A DNA stretch of 64,000 bases from Spirochaetae bacterium HGW-Spirochaetae-3 (GTDB taxonomy: Bacteria; Spirochaetota; Spirochaetia; Treponematales; UBA12059). The notes below the pieces were generated by a model. The model did no database searches, was not told the DNA's origin, and saw only the letters and a list, made by a program, of their open reading frames with translations. The translations under genes were made by a program, and so were the position numbers. The stretch covers positions 125,176-189,175 of the forward strand of contig PGXV01000006.1 in assembly GCA_002839315.1 (NCBI GenBank), written 5' to 3'. This document shows, one piece after another, positions 17,767 through 24,632 of this stretch. How positions within the stretch are numbered: position 1 is the first letter of the stretch; each line of letters opens with the position of its first letter.

Positions 17767-18834
17767 TCAGAACGCGAGCGCCAGCCTCATGCCGAAGGAT
17801 GCCGCGTCGTTACCGTCGAGGCTCGTCATCGAGCCGGAGGAGTAGCCGGCCCATATCGTCAGCGAGGCGTCCTGCTCAACGTCGAGGGCGGCGGACAGCG
17901 TGACGGAGGCGATGCCGTCGCCCAGGTCGACGACCGATCCGATGCCGAGCGACGCGAAGTCCCCGGCCTTGGCGCTCGCGTCGGCGTACAGGTAGTGCCT
18001 GGCCGGATAGGCCTCGCCTTCGGCCGCCGCTTCGAGCGCCTCGGCCGCGTCACGGGCTCCGCCGGCGTTATACCGGTACTCGGCGGCTACGAAGAACCAC
18101 GAGCCAATGGACCAGTCGGCGCCGGCGACCGTCTCCAGGCTGCCGTCGCCGGGTCCGGCCCCGTCCGGGACGGCGTACGCGATCTCGGCCCAGAGTCCGA
18201 GGACGAGGTCTGTCTTGACGGCGGCCGAGACGGTCGTCTTCGCCGCGGCGCCGTCCCGCGCGGCCTGCAGCCCGAAGTCGGAGCCGAGCGCGTATCCGTA
18301 CAGCCTGCCGCCGTACGAGCCGTCGGACGGGTCCGACGCGGGCGCCGCCACCGCCTCGACGCCGCCGAGCGCTCCCAGCGGCAACGCGACGCGTATCGCG
18401 TCGGCTCCGACGCGCTCAGGAGACAATCCGACCAGCCGGGTCTCGGCGAACAGGTCGGCGGGGCTCCACAGGAGGCCGTTGCCCCAGTTGACGATCTGGC
18501 GCCCGAGCGTGACGACGACGGGTCCGGGCGACCAGCGGAGGTAGGCCCGTTCCAGCGAGAAAGCCGCCGTCGCCCCGTCGGGACCGGTCAGCGCGTCGGC
18601 CGTGCCGGAGAATTCCGCCCTGATGCCGGGACGCCTGGCCTTAAGGGTCAGTTCCAGCGCCGAGTCCGAACCGTACTGCGGCGATGTCGCCCAGGCGGCC
18701 GTACCCGAGAAGGAGGCCTCCCCGGACAGGCTCCACGACGGGCCTTCGGGTCGGAAGTCTTGGGACGCGACCGTAGCGACGCCGATCGCGGCCATCGCCG
18801 CGGCCAATGCGATCCGATAGCCCGTCGCGTTCAT
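17767..18834 (-). CDS. Predicted outer-membrane beta-barrel, last gene of the ABC/LolA operon
   Basis: A 355-aa barrel-like protein: signal MNATGYRIALAAAMAAIGVATVASQ, then strands such as LELTLKARRPGIRAEFSG, AFSLERAYLRWSPGPVVVTLG and a final FGMRLALAF ending in Phe, the usual C-terminal signature for BAM-dependent barrels. The RQIVNWGNGLLWSPADLFAE segment resembles barrels of the alginate-export/DUF1302-like type. ATG 18834 overlaps the stop of the LolA-like gene (ATGA), so the two are translationally coupled. Its position after an ABC transporter and a periplasmic carrier suggests it is the outer-membrane end of one export or lipid-transfer path. Confidence 0.7.
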   Translation of the reverse strand: MNATGYRIALAAAMAAIGVATVASQDFRPEGPSWSLSGEASFSGTAAWATSPQYGSDSALELTLKARRPGIRAEFSGTADALTGPDGATAAFSLERAYLRWSPGPVVVTLGRQIVNWGNGLLWSPADLFAETRLVGLSPERVGADAIRVALPLGALGGVEAVAAPASDPSDGSYGGRLYGYALGSDFGLQAARDGAAAKTTVSAAVKTDLVLGLWAEIAYAVPDGAGPGDGSLETVAGADWSIGSWFFVAAEYRYNAGGARDAAEALEAAAEGEAYPARHYLYADASAKAGDFASLGIGSVVDLGDGIASVTLSAALDVEQDASLTIWAGYSSGSMTSLDGNDAASFGMRLALAF

Positions 18835-19580
18835 CGTTCGAGCGCCGCCCTGGTGAACAGCCCCGGGTCGAGGTCTATATCGAGCACGAGCGAGCCGAGC
18901 GACATCGTGGTGCTGGTATTCTTCCGTAGCTTGTCCTCGAGCACGAATACCGTCGGATACCATCGGCCGCCCAGTCGCTCCACCTTCCTGGCCTCCATGG
19001 TCTTCAGCAGCCGGCCCGACCGAGCGTACATGTCCTCGGAAAGCACGACGAAGCGCTCGGCGTCGACCCTCATCACCCGCCGGTCGAACTTGGCCTTCGG
19101 CGTGAGCGCCTTGAGCTCGACGACGAAGGCCCGCCTGCCGCCTATCTCCGCCTCTCCCGTGACGGTCGCCGAATACGTCGACGACAGCTCGTCGGATTCC
19201 AGCGCGTCCTCGTACGACACGTCCGAGCCCATCATGCCTTCCTTGAGCAGGTGCCCGGAGATGCGGACCGTATCCTGCTCCTTGGGGAAGTACATCCACA
19301 GGTCCTTATCGAGCTTCAGCATCCTCGTGCCGGCGTCCTCGGGGTTGGTGAATTCGACCATGGCCTTGTCGGCGCCTATAGCCTGGACGCGCATCGTCTT
19401 TATCCGAAATTCCTCGCCGATGCGGATCTCCATGCGGCCCGTGTACTCGATGCTCTTGAACGACTCGTTCGAGTCTATCCTCGCCAGGATGGCCGCGGCG
19501 CTCGGCGCGTCCGCGGGGGCCTGAGCCCAGGCGTATACTGCGGCCCATAGAGCGCAGGCCATGATCAACGATCGCTTCAT
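18831..19580 (-). CDS. LolA-like periplasmic carrier
   Basis: A 249-aa exported protein of the outer-membrane lipoprotein-sorting (LolA/YP-like) fold. The signal is MKRSLIMACALWAAVYAWAQ. The mature chain has the incomplete-barrel pattern of the family: YTGRMEIRIGEEFRIKTMRVQAIG, KAMVEFTNPEDAGTRMLKLD, DLWMYFPKEQDTVRIS, and a terminal strand set. There is no lipobox, so the protein is probably soluble. AAGGAG precedes the ATG. It follows two FtsX-type permeases by 15 nt and overlaps the barrel gene. A role carrying lipoprotein or lipid from the ABC transporter to the outer membrane is inferred from family and context. Confidence 0.8.
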   Translation of the reverse strand: MKRSLIMACALWAAVYAWAQAPADAPSAAAILARIDSNESFKSIEYTGRMEIRIGEEFRIKTMRVQAIGADKAMVEFTNPEDAGTRMLKLDKDLWMYFPKEQDTVRISGHLLKEGMMGSDVSYEDALESDELSSTYSATVTGEAEIGGRRAFVVELKALTPKAKFDRRVMRVDAERFVVLSEDMYARSGRLLKTMEARKVERLGGRWYPTVFVLEDKLRKNTSTTMSLGSLVLDIDLDPGLFTRAALER

Positions 19581-19595
19581 ACGTATCTCTCCTTG

Positions 19596-20834
19596 CTACG
19601 CCGACCGGATGGCGTCTATCGGGTTCATCCTCGCGGCGCTCCTCGACGGCAGTATCGCGACGACCGCGGAGACCAGCGCGCCGAGGGCGAACAGGGCCAT
19701 GGTCGCCGTGACGCTGACCGTGAAGAACACGACGTTGTCCATCGGCCATTCGAAGCTCGCCAGCGAGGCGCTCATGTCGAGGCCGACCTTGCTCATGACC
19801 AGGTTCACGGCCAGCCCGAGCGTCGCGCCCGTGGCCGATCCTAGTATGCCCATCATCGTCCCTTCGGCCAGGAACAGCGCGAGTATCTCGGCCTTGGGCA
19901 TGCCCATGCTCTTGAGGAGGCCTATCTCCTTCTTGCGCTCCAGCACGACCATCATCATGATGTTGGTGATGATGAACGCCCCGAGGAACGCGACGACGAC
20001 GTACATCCAGCGGTACATCGACTCGGCCATCATGACGAATCGCGGGAAGTCGCCCATCTCCGTCCACGACTTCACCGATAGCCCGTCCATGCCCCGCTCC
20101 GCGAGGGCCTCTCTGATGGCCGCCGCCGCCGCGTCCGCTATCCGGTAGTCGTCGAGCATCACGAGGACCTGCTGGGCCCCGGGACCGAGGGCCAGCAGGT
20201 CCCGGGCGTCGTCGAGGCCTATCTGGAATACCGCGTTGTCCAGCGTGTTGACCCTGGTGCGGAACAGCCCGACGATACGGAACTTCTTGAAGCCGAGGCC
20301 GTAGTCGGCGCGTTGCGTCAGGACCTTCAGCTGGTCTCCGACGCCCAGGCCGAGGTCCCTCGCGAGGCTCTCGCCGAGTATCGTCTCGCCCGGCCCCTCG
20401 ATATACCGGCCGCCCACCATGACGCTACGGTCGAGCATCAGCAGCGAGCGCTCGGCCTCGGGATCGCCGGCTACGCCGAGGGCGGCCTTGGTATTCGGCC
20501 CGGACGAAAGCAATACGCCGAAACGGGCCCTCTCCGCGAATACGGCGCCCTCCAGCCCCGGTTCGTCCCTCAGCGCGGCTATGATCGCGCCGGAGTCGGG
20601 GATGGCGGCGTTTACCGGCGAGAACCGTTCCCTGGAGCGATACTCCTCGGTGACGATATTCACGTGCCCGACGTCGTTCTTCGTATAGTTCTTGACGATG
20701 GAACCGAGGAAGCCGCCTATCATGCCGTTCAGGACAACCACGAGCATGATCGCGATCGCCACCGAAGCGGCGGCGAGTATCGTCCGCCTCTTGTTGCGGC
20801 CCAGGTTCCGTATCGCCATGGTCAGTATTCTCAT
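19596..20834 (-). CDS. FtsX/MacB-type ABC transporter permease (second)
   Basis: A 412-aa inner-membrane permease with the MacB/LolCE plan: one N-terminal transmembrane helix (ILAAASVAIAIMLVVVLNGMI), a large periplasmic domain (about residues 40-270), and three C-terminal helices (WMYVVVAFLGAFIITNIMMMVV, then GILGSATGATLGLAVNLV and VTATMALFALGALVSAVVAI). The cytosolic coupling segment KEIGLLKSMGMPKAEILALF is clear. The ATG pair 20837/20834 follows GGGAGGG; 20834 has the better spacing. These transporters usually push substrates out of the inner-membrane outer leaflet rather than across it. Confidence 0.9.
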   Translation of the reverse strand: MRILTMAIRNLGRNKRRTILAAASVAIAIMLVVVLNGMIGGFLGSIVKNYTKNDVGHVNIVTEEYRSRERFSPVNAAIPDSGAIIAALRDEPGLEGAVFAERARFGVLLSSGPNTKAALGVAGDPEAERSLLMLDRSVMVGGRYIEGPGETILGESLARDLGLGVGDQLKVLTQRADYGLGFKKFRIVGLFRTRVNTLDNAVFQIGLDDARDLLALGPGAQQVLVMLDDYRIADAAAAAIREALAERGMDGLSVKSWTEMGDFPRFVMMAESMYRWMYVVVAFLGAFIITNIMMMVVLERKKEIGLLKSMGMPKAEILALFLAEGTMMGILGSATGATLGLAVNLVMSKVGLDMSASLASFEWPMDNVVFFTVSVTATMALFALGALVSAVVAILPSRSAARMNPIDAIRSA

Positions 20835-20844
20835 CATGCCCTCC

Positions 20845-22104
20845 CTAGGCGAAGCGCAGCGCGTCGGTGACCTCGAGCCGGGCCGCGCGCTTGGCCGGTA
20901 TCCTGGCCGAGACGAAAGCGACGACGATACCGAACGCGAAGCCGAACGCCATGGTGGCGGGGTTCCACTCGCCGTAGAGCGTGCCAGAAAGCGGTAGCCC
21001 CCCCATGTCGACGTCTCCGACCATCGCGCTTATCGATATGCCCCTCGTCGCCATCAGCCAGACGAGGAACGACCCGAGCGCCACTCCCGCCGCGCTGCCC
21101 AGCGCCCCGACGATGACGCCTTCCAGCGTGAAGAGGCGCCGTATCTCGGCGGGCGGCATGCCGTACGCCTTGAGCACGCCTATCTCCCGTATACGCGCGT
21201 AGACGCTCATCAGTATCGTGTTGACTATCCCGACGGCGGCGATGAGCAGGACGACCATGATGATGAAGTACGACGCCTTGCCCTTCATCGCGCGCATCGC
21301 CAGGTAATCCTTGGCCAGCTCCGTCAGCGGATCCGCCCGGAGCCCGGGCAGCGCGGCTGAGACCCTGGCGGCGGCGTCCGAGGACGCGTCGAGCAGGTCG
21401 CCGAGGCTCGGCATGCGCTCGGACGCTACGACGATCTCGCTGACGAATCCGTCGGTGCCGAGCAGCGCGTCGGCGTCGGCGTAGGTCATGAAGAGACCGC
21501 CCTGGTTTATCTCCGGCATCGGGCTGAAGACGATCCCGGCCACGAGGTACTCGTCGGCGTTGACGTTGTCGTAGACCGTGGACGCCGAGACCATCGCGTA
21601 GTCGCCGGCCGTCAGGCCCATCTCCGCGGCGAGGCCGGAGCCTATGACGATGGAGCGCGGCGCGGCCGAGTCGAGCCAGGAGCCCTCCACGACGGCCTCG
21701 CTCAGGCGGAAGACCGCCTCGTCCCTGGCCGGGTCTATCGCCAGGGCGATCACCGGCAACGCGTCCTCGTAATTGGAGACGTTCGCGACGAACCGGGTGC
21801 GCGGGGCCGTCGCGACGATGCGATCGTCCGACGCCATCGCCGTCCGCATGACCGCCTCCGGGTCGGGGACGCCGTGCTCCAGGGGCGTGCCCTGAAGGTT
21901 GGATATGTATTCGGGCGTGCGTATCTTCATGAACGACTCGGTATAGGCGACCATGTTGTCTATCGTCAGCCTGTCCATGCCCTTGAGCATGGAGTCCGCC
22001 ATGATGAAGAGCCCTATGCCCGCCATCATCACGACGCCCGTGATCATCGTCCTGCGCTTGTTCCTGAGCACGTTGCGCCACGCGATCTTCAGTATGGTAC
22101 CCAT
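20845..22104 (-). CDS. FtsX/MacB-type ABC transporter permease (first)
   Basis: A 419-aa permease with the same plan as its neighbour: an N-terminal helix (MITGVVMMAGIGLFIMADSML), a periplasmic domain, and three C-terminal helices around the coupling segment REIGVLKAYGMPPAEIRRLF. Having two different permeases with one ATPase matches the LolC/LolE heterodimer. ATG 22104 lies five bases after AGAGG; the GTG at 22110 overlaps the ATPase stop and is less likely. It is separated from the second permease by 10 nt. Confidence 0.9.
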   Translation of the reverse strand: MGTILKIAWRNVLRNKRRTMITGVVMMAGIGLFIMADSMLKGMDRLTIDNMVAYTESFMKIRTPEYISNLQGTPLEHGVPDPEAVMRTAMASDDRIVATAPRTRFVANVSNYEDALPVIALAIDPARDEAVFRLSEAVVEGSWLDSAAPRSIVIGSGLAAEMGLTAGDYAMVSASTVYDNVNADEYLVAGIVFSPMPEINQGGLFMTYADADALLGTDGFVSEIVVASERMPSLGDLLDASSDAAARVSAALPGLRADPLTELAKDYLAMRAMKGKASYFIIMVVLLIAAVGIVNTILMSVYARIREIGVLKAYGMPPAEIRRLFTLEGVIVGALGSAAGVALGSFLVWLMATRGISISAMVGDVDMGGLPLSGTLYGEWNPATMAFGFAFGIVVAFVSARIPAKRAARLEVTDALRFA

Positions 22105-22106
22105 GC

Positions 22107-22793
22107 TCACCTCTTCTCGTCCGAGACGATGCGGCCGTCCCTGACGGTGACGACGCGCCCCGCCTTCTCCATCACCATCCTGTCGTGGGTGGAGAACACG
22201 AAGGTCGTGCCGCGCTCGGCGTTGATGCGGCGCATGAGCTCTACGGTCTCCTCGGCGGTATGGCTGTCGAGGTTCGCCGTCGGCTCGTCCGCCAGCACGA
22301 CGGACGGCTCCTTGACGAGCGCGCGCGCTATCGCGACACGCTGCTCCTGGCCGCCGGACAGCTCGCGGGGAAAGCGGTTCTCCATTCCCTGGAGCCCGAC
22401 CGCCGCCAGCATCTCCAGCGCCTTGGCCCGCATCGCCGACTTGCCGTGGCGCTTCTCTATCACGAGCGGCAGCTCGACGTTCTCCGCGACGGTCAATACC
22501 GGGATCAGGTTGTAGGACTGGAAGATGAAGCTGATCCGGTCCTTCCGGTACGCCGAGAGCTCCTTCTGCGACGCCGCGCCGAGGTCCGCGCCCCCGTAGA
22601 CGACGCGACCGGAGCTCGGCGCGTCCAGGCAGCCTATGATGTTGAGCAGCGTCGTCTTGCCGGAGCCGGAAGGCCCGACGACGGCCAGGAATTCCCCCGC
22701 GTCCACGCGGAGCGATACGCCGTCCAGGGCCCGAACCTCGCTCTCGCCCTTGCGGTATACCTTTGTCAGGTCATGCAGTTCCAGAACGCTCAT
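22107..22793 (-). CDS. ABC transporter ATPase, LolD/MacB type
   Basis: A 228-aa nucleotide-binding subunit that powers the two adjacent permeases. Walker A is GPSGSGKTTLL (about residues 39-49), the signature is LSGGQEQRVAIARAL, Walker B is VVLADEPTANLD, and the switch His is in FVFSTHDRMV. It groups by sequence with the LolD/MacB/FtsE class (MSVLELHDLTKVYRKG, LNIIGCLDAPSSGRV). GGAGG precedes the ATG, which overlaps the stop of the regulator gene. Confidence 0.95.
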   Translation of the reverse strand: MSVLELHDLTKVYRKGESEVRALDGVSLRVDAGEFLAVVGPSGSGKTTLLNIIGCLDAPSSGRVVYGGADLGAASQKELSAYRKDRISFIFQSYNLIPVLTVAENVELPLVIEKRHGKSAMRAKALEMLAAVGLQGMENRFPRELSGGQEQRVAIARALVKEPSVVLADEPTANLDSHTAEETVELMRRINAERGTTFVFSTHDRMVMEKAGRVVTVRDGRIVSDEKR

Positions 22794-23128
22794 GTCGCCT
22801 CCCCGCGCTTCGATCGCGCCGTCGTCAGTATGGTTTCCAGTTCGCCGAGGTATCCGTCAAGCGCGCGCCTGCCTTCGACGCTCAAGCGCACGGCGGTATA
22901 CGGTTTATTGTTCTTGAAGCTCTTCTCGATGGCCACGTAGCCGGCTTCTTCAAGGGTCTTGAGCTGGATGGACAGATTGCCCGAGCTCAGCTCCAGCGCG
23001 TCTCGCAGCTCGGTAAAGCCCGTTTCCGGCGCGTCTCCCGACGAGAGGTACGTCAGGATCATGAGGCGCGCCTTCTCGTGTATCAGCCTGTCGAGCCCCA
23101 GCTCGACGAGGCGCTTCCGCCCGCTCAT
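22790..23128 (-). CDS. Winged-helix transcriptional regulator of the ABC operon
   Basis: A 112-aa DNA-binding protein, probably a repressor. The winged helix is seen as KARLMILTYLSSGDAP, TGFTELRDALELSSGNLSIQ (recognition helix) and LKTLEEAGYVAIEKSFKNNKPYTAV (wing), matching the small MarR/ArsR-like regulators often called HTH_34. There are no metal-binding cysteines. ATG 23128 overlaps the TGA of the preceding membrane gene; a much longer open frame upstream is only a shadow of that gene. A perfect palindrome in the promoter ahead of the operon is the natural candidate for its binding site, so autoregulation is likely. Confidence 0.85.
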   Translation of the reverse strand: MSGRKRLVELGLDRLIHEKARLMILTYLSSGDAPETGFTELRDALELSSGNLSIQLKTLEEAGYVAIEKSFKNNKPYTAVRLSVEGRRALDGYLGELETILTTARSKRGEAT

Positions 23129-23814
23129 CGGCCCGGCGCCCGATCGTCGTCGCCTTTGCCCGTCGCGCGCGTCTCGGCGAACTGGGCCAGCGCGAATACG
23201 AAGAGCATTCCGCCGTAGATGATGAGCAGCCACAGGAAGGGCGCCGCCTCGACGAAGGGCGCCGATACGAGGCCCATGAGTATCCCCCAGTAGCCTATGA
23301 CGTAGTACGAGCGCAGGCCGCACCGTATCGCCACGCCGTTCGCTATGACGCCGATCAGGAAAGACGTGACGGGTAGCGCTATCCACGGCTCGCCGACGAA
23401 GAACGCGTACGCCGCGGCGGCGACGAAGCCGACCGTCAGCGGTATCGTCACGTGGGCCTGGCGCCCACCGTAGAACGCGTCGACCACCTTCGCGAGGCCG
23501 TCGCGCCCGTCGACCCGCGCCGCCTTCCTCGTCATGAGCAGGACCTTCGATACGCCGCCGCCGATGAGGAACAGGGCCAGTACCGCCCAGAGGGCCGTCT
23601 TCGCTCCCGTCGGGATAGCGTCGAACGAACCGTACCTCGTCGTCAGTATATGGGCCGGTAACGCGAACAGCGTAAGGATTATGCCCGCGACCAGCGAGAA
23701 CGCCGCCCAGCCGGGAGGCGCCGCTACGTCATGGAGCAGGGGGTCGTTACGCTTCACCGCGCGCTTGATGTCGGCTATGTCGTCGCTCAGCTTCTTCAGC
23801 GTGTCTTCGTCCAT
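23125..23814 (-). CDS. Six-helix membrane protein, first gene of the ABC/LolA operon
   Basis: A 229-aa inner-membrane protein with a short charged N-terminus (MDEDTLKKLSDDIADIKRAV) and about six hydrophobic helices, e.g. AAFSLVAGIILTLFALPAHI, TALWAVLALFLIGGGVSKVL and LWLLIIYGGMLFVFALAQF. I do not recognise a functional family. Proteins of this shape often precede the winged-helix gene in such operons and may act as membrane partner or sensor for it; this is inference. GGAGA is the ribosome-binding site. The stop overlaps the start of the regulator. Confidence 0.75.
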   Translation of the reverse strand: MDEDTLKKLSDDIADIKRAVKRNDPLLHDVAAPPGWAAFSLVAGIILTLFALPAHILTTRYGSFDAIPTGAKTALWAVLALFLIGGGVSKVLLMTRKAARVDGRDGLAKVVDAFYGGRQAHVTIPLTVGFVAAAAYAFFVGEPWIALPVTSFLIGVIANGVAIRCGLRSYYVIGYWGILMGLVSAPFVEAAPFLWLLIIYGGMLFVFALAQFAETRATGKGDDDRAPGR

Positions 23815-23832
23815 TGATGTCTCCTGTAAACA

Positions 23833-23861
23833 AGTTTATGACATAAACAATGAATCGTCAA
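23833..23861 (-). promoter_or_regulatory. Promoter of the ABC/LolA operon with embedded operator
   Basis: On the minus strand: TTGACG (23861-23856), a 17-bp spacer and TAAACT (23838-23833). A 15-bp perfect palindrome, GTTTATG-A-CATAAAC (23834-23848), covers the -10 box and the adjacent spacer. Binding there would block RNA polymerase, and the operon's own winged-helix protein is the likely binder. Confidence 0.7.
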
Positions 23862-23933
23862 TAGTCGATCCGTTTTTTCCTGCATCCGTCTCCGCGGCTG
23901 GCCTTTTGAACTATATAATAGTAATTTCAATAT

Positions 23934-24569
23934 ATGAGATACTTTATACTATCGCTCATAGTAGTACTCTCTTCGTGCGGGCCCCGCGAGGCGGCGTCGC
24001 AGGGAGTAGAGGCCGGCGGTAGAAAGGCAGATATCGTGTACAGGGAAGGCTCTCGCTCGCTCGTGCTGGGCGGCGGTTGTTTCTGGTGCCTGGAGGCGGC
24101 GTACGAGATAGTGCCCGGCGTGCTCGACGTGGAGTCCGGCTACGCCGGAGGCTCGCGCGCCGACCCGAGCTACGAGCAGGTGTCGACGGGACTGACCGGG
24201 CATGCAGAGGTCGTGCGCGTCGTCTACGATCCGGCCGTCGTTTCGATACGAACCCTGCTCGAGCTGTTCTTCCGCATCCACGACCCGACCACCGAAGACC
24301 GGCAGGGGGCCGACGTCGGAACCCAGTACCGCTCTATAGTCCTGTACGCCGACGAGGAGCAGAAGGCCGCCGCCGAGGCCGCCATCCGCGACGCTCAGGC
24401 AGGCTTCCGCGATCCTATCGTCACCGACCTCGCGGCCCTCGATCGGTTCTGGCCCGCCGAGGACTACCATCAGGACTTCTTCCGCAAGAATCCCGCGTAC
24501 GGCTACTGCCAGGTTATCGTCGCCCCAAAGGTCGAGAAGACCAAGAGCTTCGTCGACGCGTTACCGTAA
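23934..24569 (+). CDS. msrA: Peptide methionine sulfoxide reductase MsrA, lipoprotein form
   Basis: Repairs oxidised methionine (S-sulfoxide) in proteins. The catalytic motif GCFWCLEAAYE is at about residues 48-58, followed by the family's GYAGG, HAEVVRVVYDP, GTQYRS and WPAEDYHQDFF. Unlike most MsrA proteins this one has an export signal with lipobox (MRYFILSLIVVLSSC), so it should be a membrane-anchored enzyme working in the periplasm. The start has no Shine-Dalgarno; TATAAT (23915-23920) ends 13 nt upstream, so the leader is at most a few bases. It is divergent from the ABC operon and not part of it. Confidence 0.94.
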   Translation: MRYFILSLIVVLSSCGPREAASQGVEAGGRKADIVYREGSRSLVLGGGCFWCLEAAYEIVPGVLDVESGYAGGSRADPSYEQVSTGLTGHAEVVRVVYDPAVVSIRTLLELFFRIHDPTTEDRQGADVGTQYRSIVLYADEEQKAAAEAAIRDAQAGFRDPIVTDLAALDRFWPAEDYHQDFFRKNPAYGYCQVIVAPKVEKTKSFVDALP

Positions 24570-24585
24570 TGAGTGTGAGTCATAT

Positions 24586-24629
24586 GCGCGAGTGTGAGTA
24601 GGATACGCTACCTTCACTCACACTCGCGC
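24586..24629. terminator. Inverted repeat between convergent msrA and acyl-CoA synthetase
   Basis: A perfect 14-bp stem (24586-24599 / 24616-24629) containing GAGTGTGAGT. A further direct copy of GAGTGTGAGT lies just ahead at 24571-24580. There is no T-tract, so termination on either strand is probable but not certain. Confidence 0.55.
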
Positions 24630-24632
24630 TGA

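Noticed and set aside
17758-19524. 588-codon plus-strand frame
   Set aside because: Shadow of the LolA-like and barrel genes on minus, which have signal peptides, ribosome-binding sites and overlapping stops.
22790-23386. 198-aa version of the winged-helix regulator
   Set aside because: Its first 86 residues are an Arg-rich shadow of the membrane gene; ATG 23128 in an ATGA overlap is the real start.
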